Assembly: GCF_031755915.1 (NCBI RefSeq)
Contig: NC_083379.1
Location: 27,962,001 to 28,026,000, forward strand
From: Ziziphus jujuba
Taxonomy: Eukaryota; Streptophyta; Magnoliopsida; Rosales; Rhamnaceae
Length of the DNA stretch: 64,000 nucleotides
Direction of reading: 5' to 3'
This document shows, in pieces, positions 61,971 to 64,000 of the stretch. Numbering within the stretch: the stretch's first letter is position 1; every line of letters begins with the position of its first letter. The notes beneath the pieces were generated by a model. The model worked only from the letters and a program-made list of their open reading frames with translations. It ran no database searches and was not told where the DNA came from. A program made the position numbers and the translations under genes.

Positions 61971-62444
61971 AAGCTTTGACTTTCATTGTTTTGGAAACCT
62001 CTCATTTCTTAGGTTTAACCAAACCAAATCTCTAGGTTCAAATACAACCTTTATTTGGCCTTGATTAGCATTCTTTACATATTGTTCCGTCCTCCTCTCA
62101 ATGTTTGCTTTTGTCTTCTCATGAATCTGCTTTACAAAATCAGTTTTTATTTTCCATCTGGATTAGTATGCTCACTTAGAGGCAAATGTATTAAATCTAA
62201 TGGAGTTAGAGGATTAAAACATAAATAATTTCAAATGGAGTATATTTAGTAGCTGAATGTATGGATCTATTATAAGCAAATTCCACATGTGGCAAACATT
62301 CTTCCTATGTTCTTAAATTTCTACTAATTAAAGCCTTTAACAATGCAGACAAAGTGCTATTTATTACTTTAGTTGTCCATCAATTTGTGGGTGGCAAGTA
62401 GTTAAAAATAAAAGTTTAGTCCCTAACTTAGCCCACAAAGTTTT

Positions 62445-62933
62445 CTAAAAATAACTTAAGAATTTAGCATCCCTATCCGAAACAATTGTCCTAGGCATTC
62501 CATGTAGTCTTACTATTTCCTTAAAAAATAAATTAGCCGCATTAGATGCATTATCAATTTTATTACATGCAATAAAATGTGTCATCTTAGAAAACCTATC
62601 AACAACTACAAAAATTGAATATTTTCCATTCCTAGACCTAAGCAAACCAAGAACAAAATCCATAGACAAATCAACCCATAGATGTGATGGAATTGGCAAT
62701 GGAAGATACAAACCATGCGGTTTCAATCTTGACTTGGACTTTCGGCATTTCAAACATCTCTCACATATTCTTTCCACATCTCTTTTCATGTTAGGCCAAT
62801 AAAAATATTCTTGTAGTAAGGATAAAGTTTTTATAACACCAAAATGACCCATTAAACCTATACCATGACCTTCCCTAACTAGTAACTCCCGAATGCTACA
62901 ATTAGGTACACAAAGTTGATTTTCCCTAAACAA
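62445..62933 (-). pseudogene. Gypsy-4 integrase
   Basis: The 162-codon frame holds the HHCC zinc-binding module ([16 protein letters not shown] followed by CERCLKCRK) and the start of the catalytic core with two of three acidic residues visible: D in [10 protein letters not shown] and D in VSDRDAKFL. The frame stops at 62445, before the catalytic glutamate, and similarity continues only in broken frames down to 61970. The reading frame begins inside the polyprotein, so its ATG is not a true start. Confidence 0.88.
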
Positions 62934-63055
62934 ATATCCCTAAAAAATATAAAATTTATTATAACCATGCTTAGAAAAATTTTTAAATATCTCACCAAAG
63001 TCATTATCATGCTTATAAAGTTCTTTTAATTGTTCAAATCCAAGAAATCTAGCAT

Positions 63056-63562
63056 TTAAGGTAGAAAACAATACATACCTTTAGGATAATGGACCGGCAA
63101 CCATATTTGTCTTACCTTTCTTGTAACGGATGACATAAGAAAAAGTTTCAATGAATTCAATCCACTCGCCATGCCTTCGGTTGAGCTTCCCTTGACCTTT
63201 ATGTGCTTCAATGATTCATGATTCGTGTGAATTACAAATTCCTTCGGAATCAAGTAATGTTGCCATGTCTCCAAATCTCTCACCAAAGTACACATCTTTT
63301 TGTCATAGGTTAGATAGTTTAGTACAGTTCCATTTAACTTCTCACTAAAGTAAGCTATGGGTCTTCTTTCTTGCATCAAAACAGCTGCAATATCTACATT
63401 CGAACCATCACATTCATTTTCAAAAGTTTTAGAAAAATTTGGCAAAACTAATAAAGGGGCGTTAGTTAATTTTTCTTTCAACAAATTAAAAGAGTTCTCT
63501 TGTGCTTCTCCCCATTTAAATCCAACATTTTTCTTTACCACTTTGGTCAATGGTGCTGCCAT
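63056..63562 (-). pseudogene. Gypsy-4 RNase H region
   Basis: The 168-codon frame starts at the reverse transcriptase/RNase H connection ([20 protein letters not shown]) and continues through [33 protein letters not shown], the [20 protein letters not shown] block and SLKHIK. Near SLKHIK a frameshift leaves the family sequence (which continues in another frame to about 63000). A second frameshift near 63590 separates it from the reverse transcriptase fragment. Confidence 0.85.
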
Positions 63563-63726
63563 GGTTCTAAAATCCTTGACAGATCATGAAAACAAGCCAA
63601 ACCATGAAAACTCTTTACCTGGGTAATAGATGTAGGTTTCAACCAATTTTTTATAACTTTCACATTGGATTGGTCAACCTTAATTCCTATAGCACTTACA
63701 ACAAATCCTAGGAAAACAAGCTTATC

Positions 63727-64000
63727 TTAATAAAAATCACACATTTTCATTTTAGCAAGTGACATTTCCTTCCTAAGACTATTTAACACTTGCCTAAGAT
63801 GTCCTACATGATCGTCAAGATTTCGGCTACACACTAAAATATCATCAAAATATACAACCATAAATTTTCCAATGAATAGACGCATGACATTATTCATTAA
63901 CCTCATAAAAGTGCTAGGTGCATTAATTAAACCAAAAGGCATTACTAACCATTTATACAATCCATATTTAGTTTTAAATACGGTTTTCCATTCATCACCC
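63727..64000 (-). pseudogene. Gypsy-4 reverse transcriptase (partial, at window edge)
   Basis: The minus strand from the window end reads [34 protein letters not shown], then [11 protein letters not shown] with the catalytic YFDD intact. A stop at 63727-63729 falls in the FY-DKLVFLGFVVS block, where CAA appears to have become TAA. The upstream fingers and palm are outside the window. Confidence 0.9.

Larger units (their letters stand above)
60656..64000 (-). mobile_element. Gypsy-4: Ty3/gypsy element, 3' part, running off the window
   Basis: Minus-strand order from the window edge is reverse transcriptase (64000-63727), RNase H (63562-63056), integrase (62933-62445), C-terminal region (61970-61767), a downstream peptide (61727-61536) and LTR sequence to about 60656. 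The 60.66-61.75 kb part is homologous, in opposite orientation, to Gypsy-2 at 12.39-13.52 kb. The 5' LTR and gag lie beyond the window. The LTR's exact ends are not fixed. Confidence 0.85.

Noticed and set aside
1..64000. tRNA genes, rRNA, CRISPR arrays, organellar inserts
   Set aside because: I looked for internal promoter boxes, conserved rRNA text, spaced direct repeats and plastid gene motifs and saw none I could support. A tRNAscan or organellar search was not possible.

Overview
The window reads as nuclear DNA of a flowering plant, most likely a eudicot. The reasons are AT-rich intergenic sequence, Ty1/copia elements whose primer-binding sites match plant initiator tRNA-Met, several chromodomain-type and related Ty3/gypsy remnants, spliceosomal introns with plant-type borders, and a GDP-L-fucose synthase very like plant GER proteins. 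I cannot name the species. No organellar, bacterial or viral insert was seen.

Layout, left to right. 1-2593: 3' end of a Ty3/gypsy polyprotein, then an LTR arranged as a 2.27 kb near-palindrome. 5162-10084: a complete but internally deleted copia element (Copia-1) with 1.0 kb LTRs and a GGTTT target-site duplication. 12.39-13.52 kb: 3' end of another gypsy family. 13.85-18.44 kb: a decayed copia (Copia-2) broken by a 1653 bp solo LTR and a 576 bp minus-strand TRIM. 19.02-23.17 kb: two inverted copies of a hAT-like non-autonomous element with 8 bp target duplications. 24.27-24.58 kb: a near-perfect tandem duplication. 25.75-26.69 kb: a polyamine oxidase pseudogene that keeps introns. 28.53-35.29 kb: an old minus-strand copia (Copia-3) with both LTRs. 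40.66-41.88 kb: the one clearly intact protein gene, GDP-L-fucose synthase, with a 19 nt first coding exon. 47.39 kb: a minus-strand site matching the design of an endogenous target mimic for miR171. 51.5-60.4 kb: a minus-strand gypsy (Gypsy-3) with the order pol-LTR-PBS-gag at its end and a probable 4.8 kb nested insertion. 60.66-64.0 kb: a second minus-strand gypsy (Gypsy-4), related to the 12.4 kb remnant and running off the window.

Most of the window is therefore layered retrotransposon debris around one housekeeping gene of nucleotide-sugar metabolism. The strongest candidate for something undescribed is the miR171 mimic site: a near-complete match to miR171 carrying a 3 nt insertion exactly opposite miRNA positions 10/11, in a region with no convincing protein gene. 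The long palindrome at the left edge, a possible source of double-stranded RNA, is second. All element borders, splice sites and similarities were read by eye; no database search or alignment program was used.
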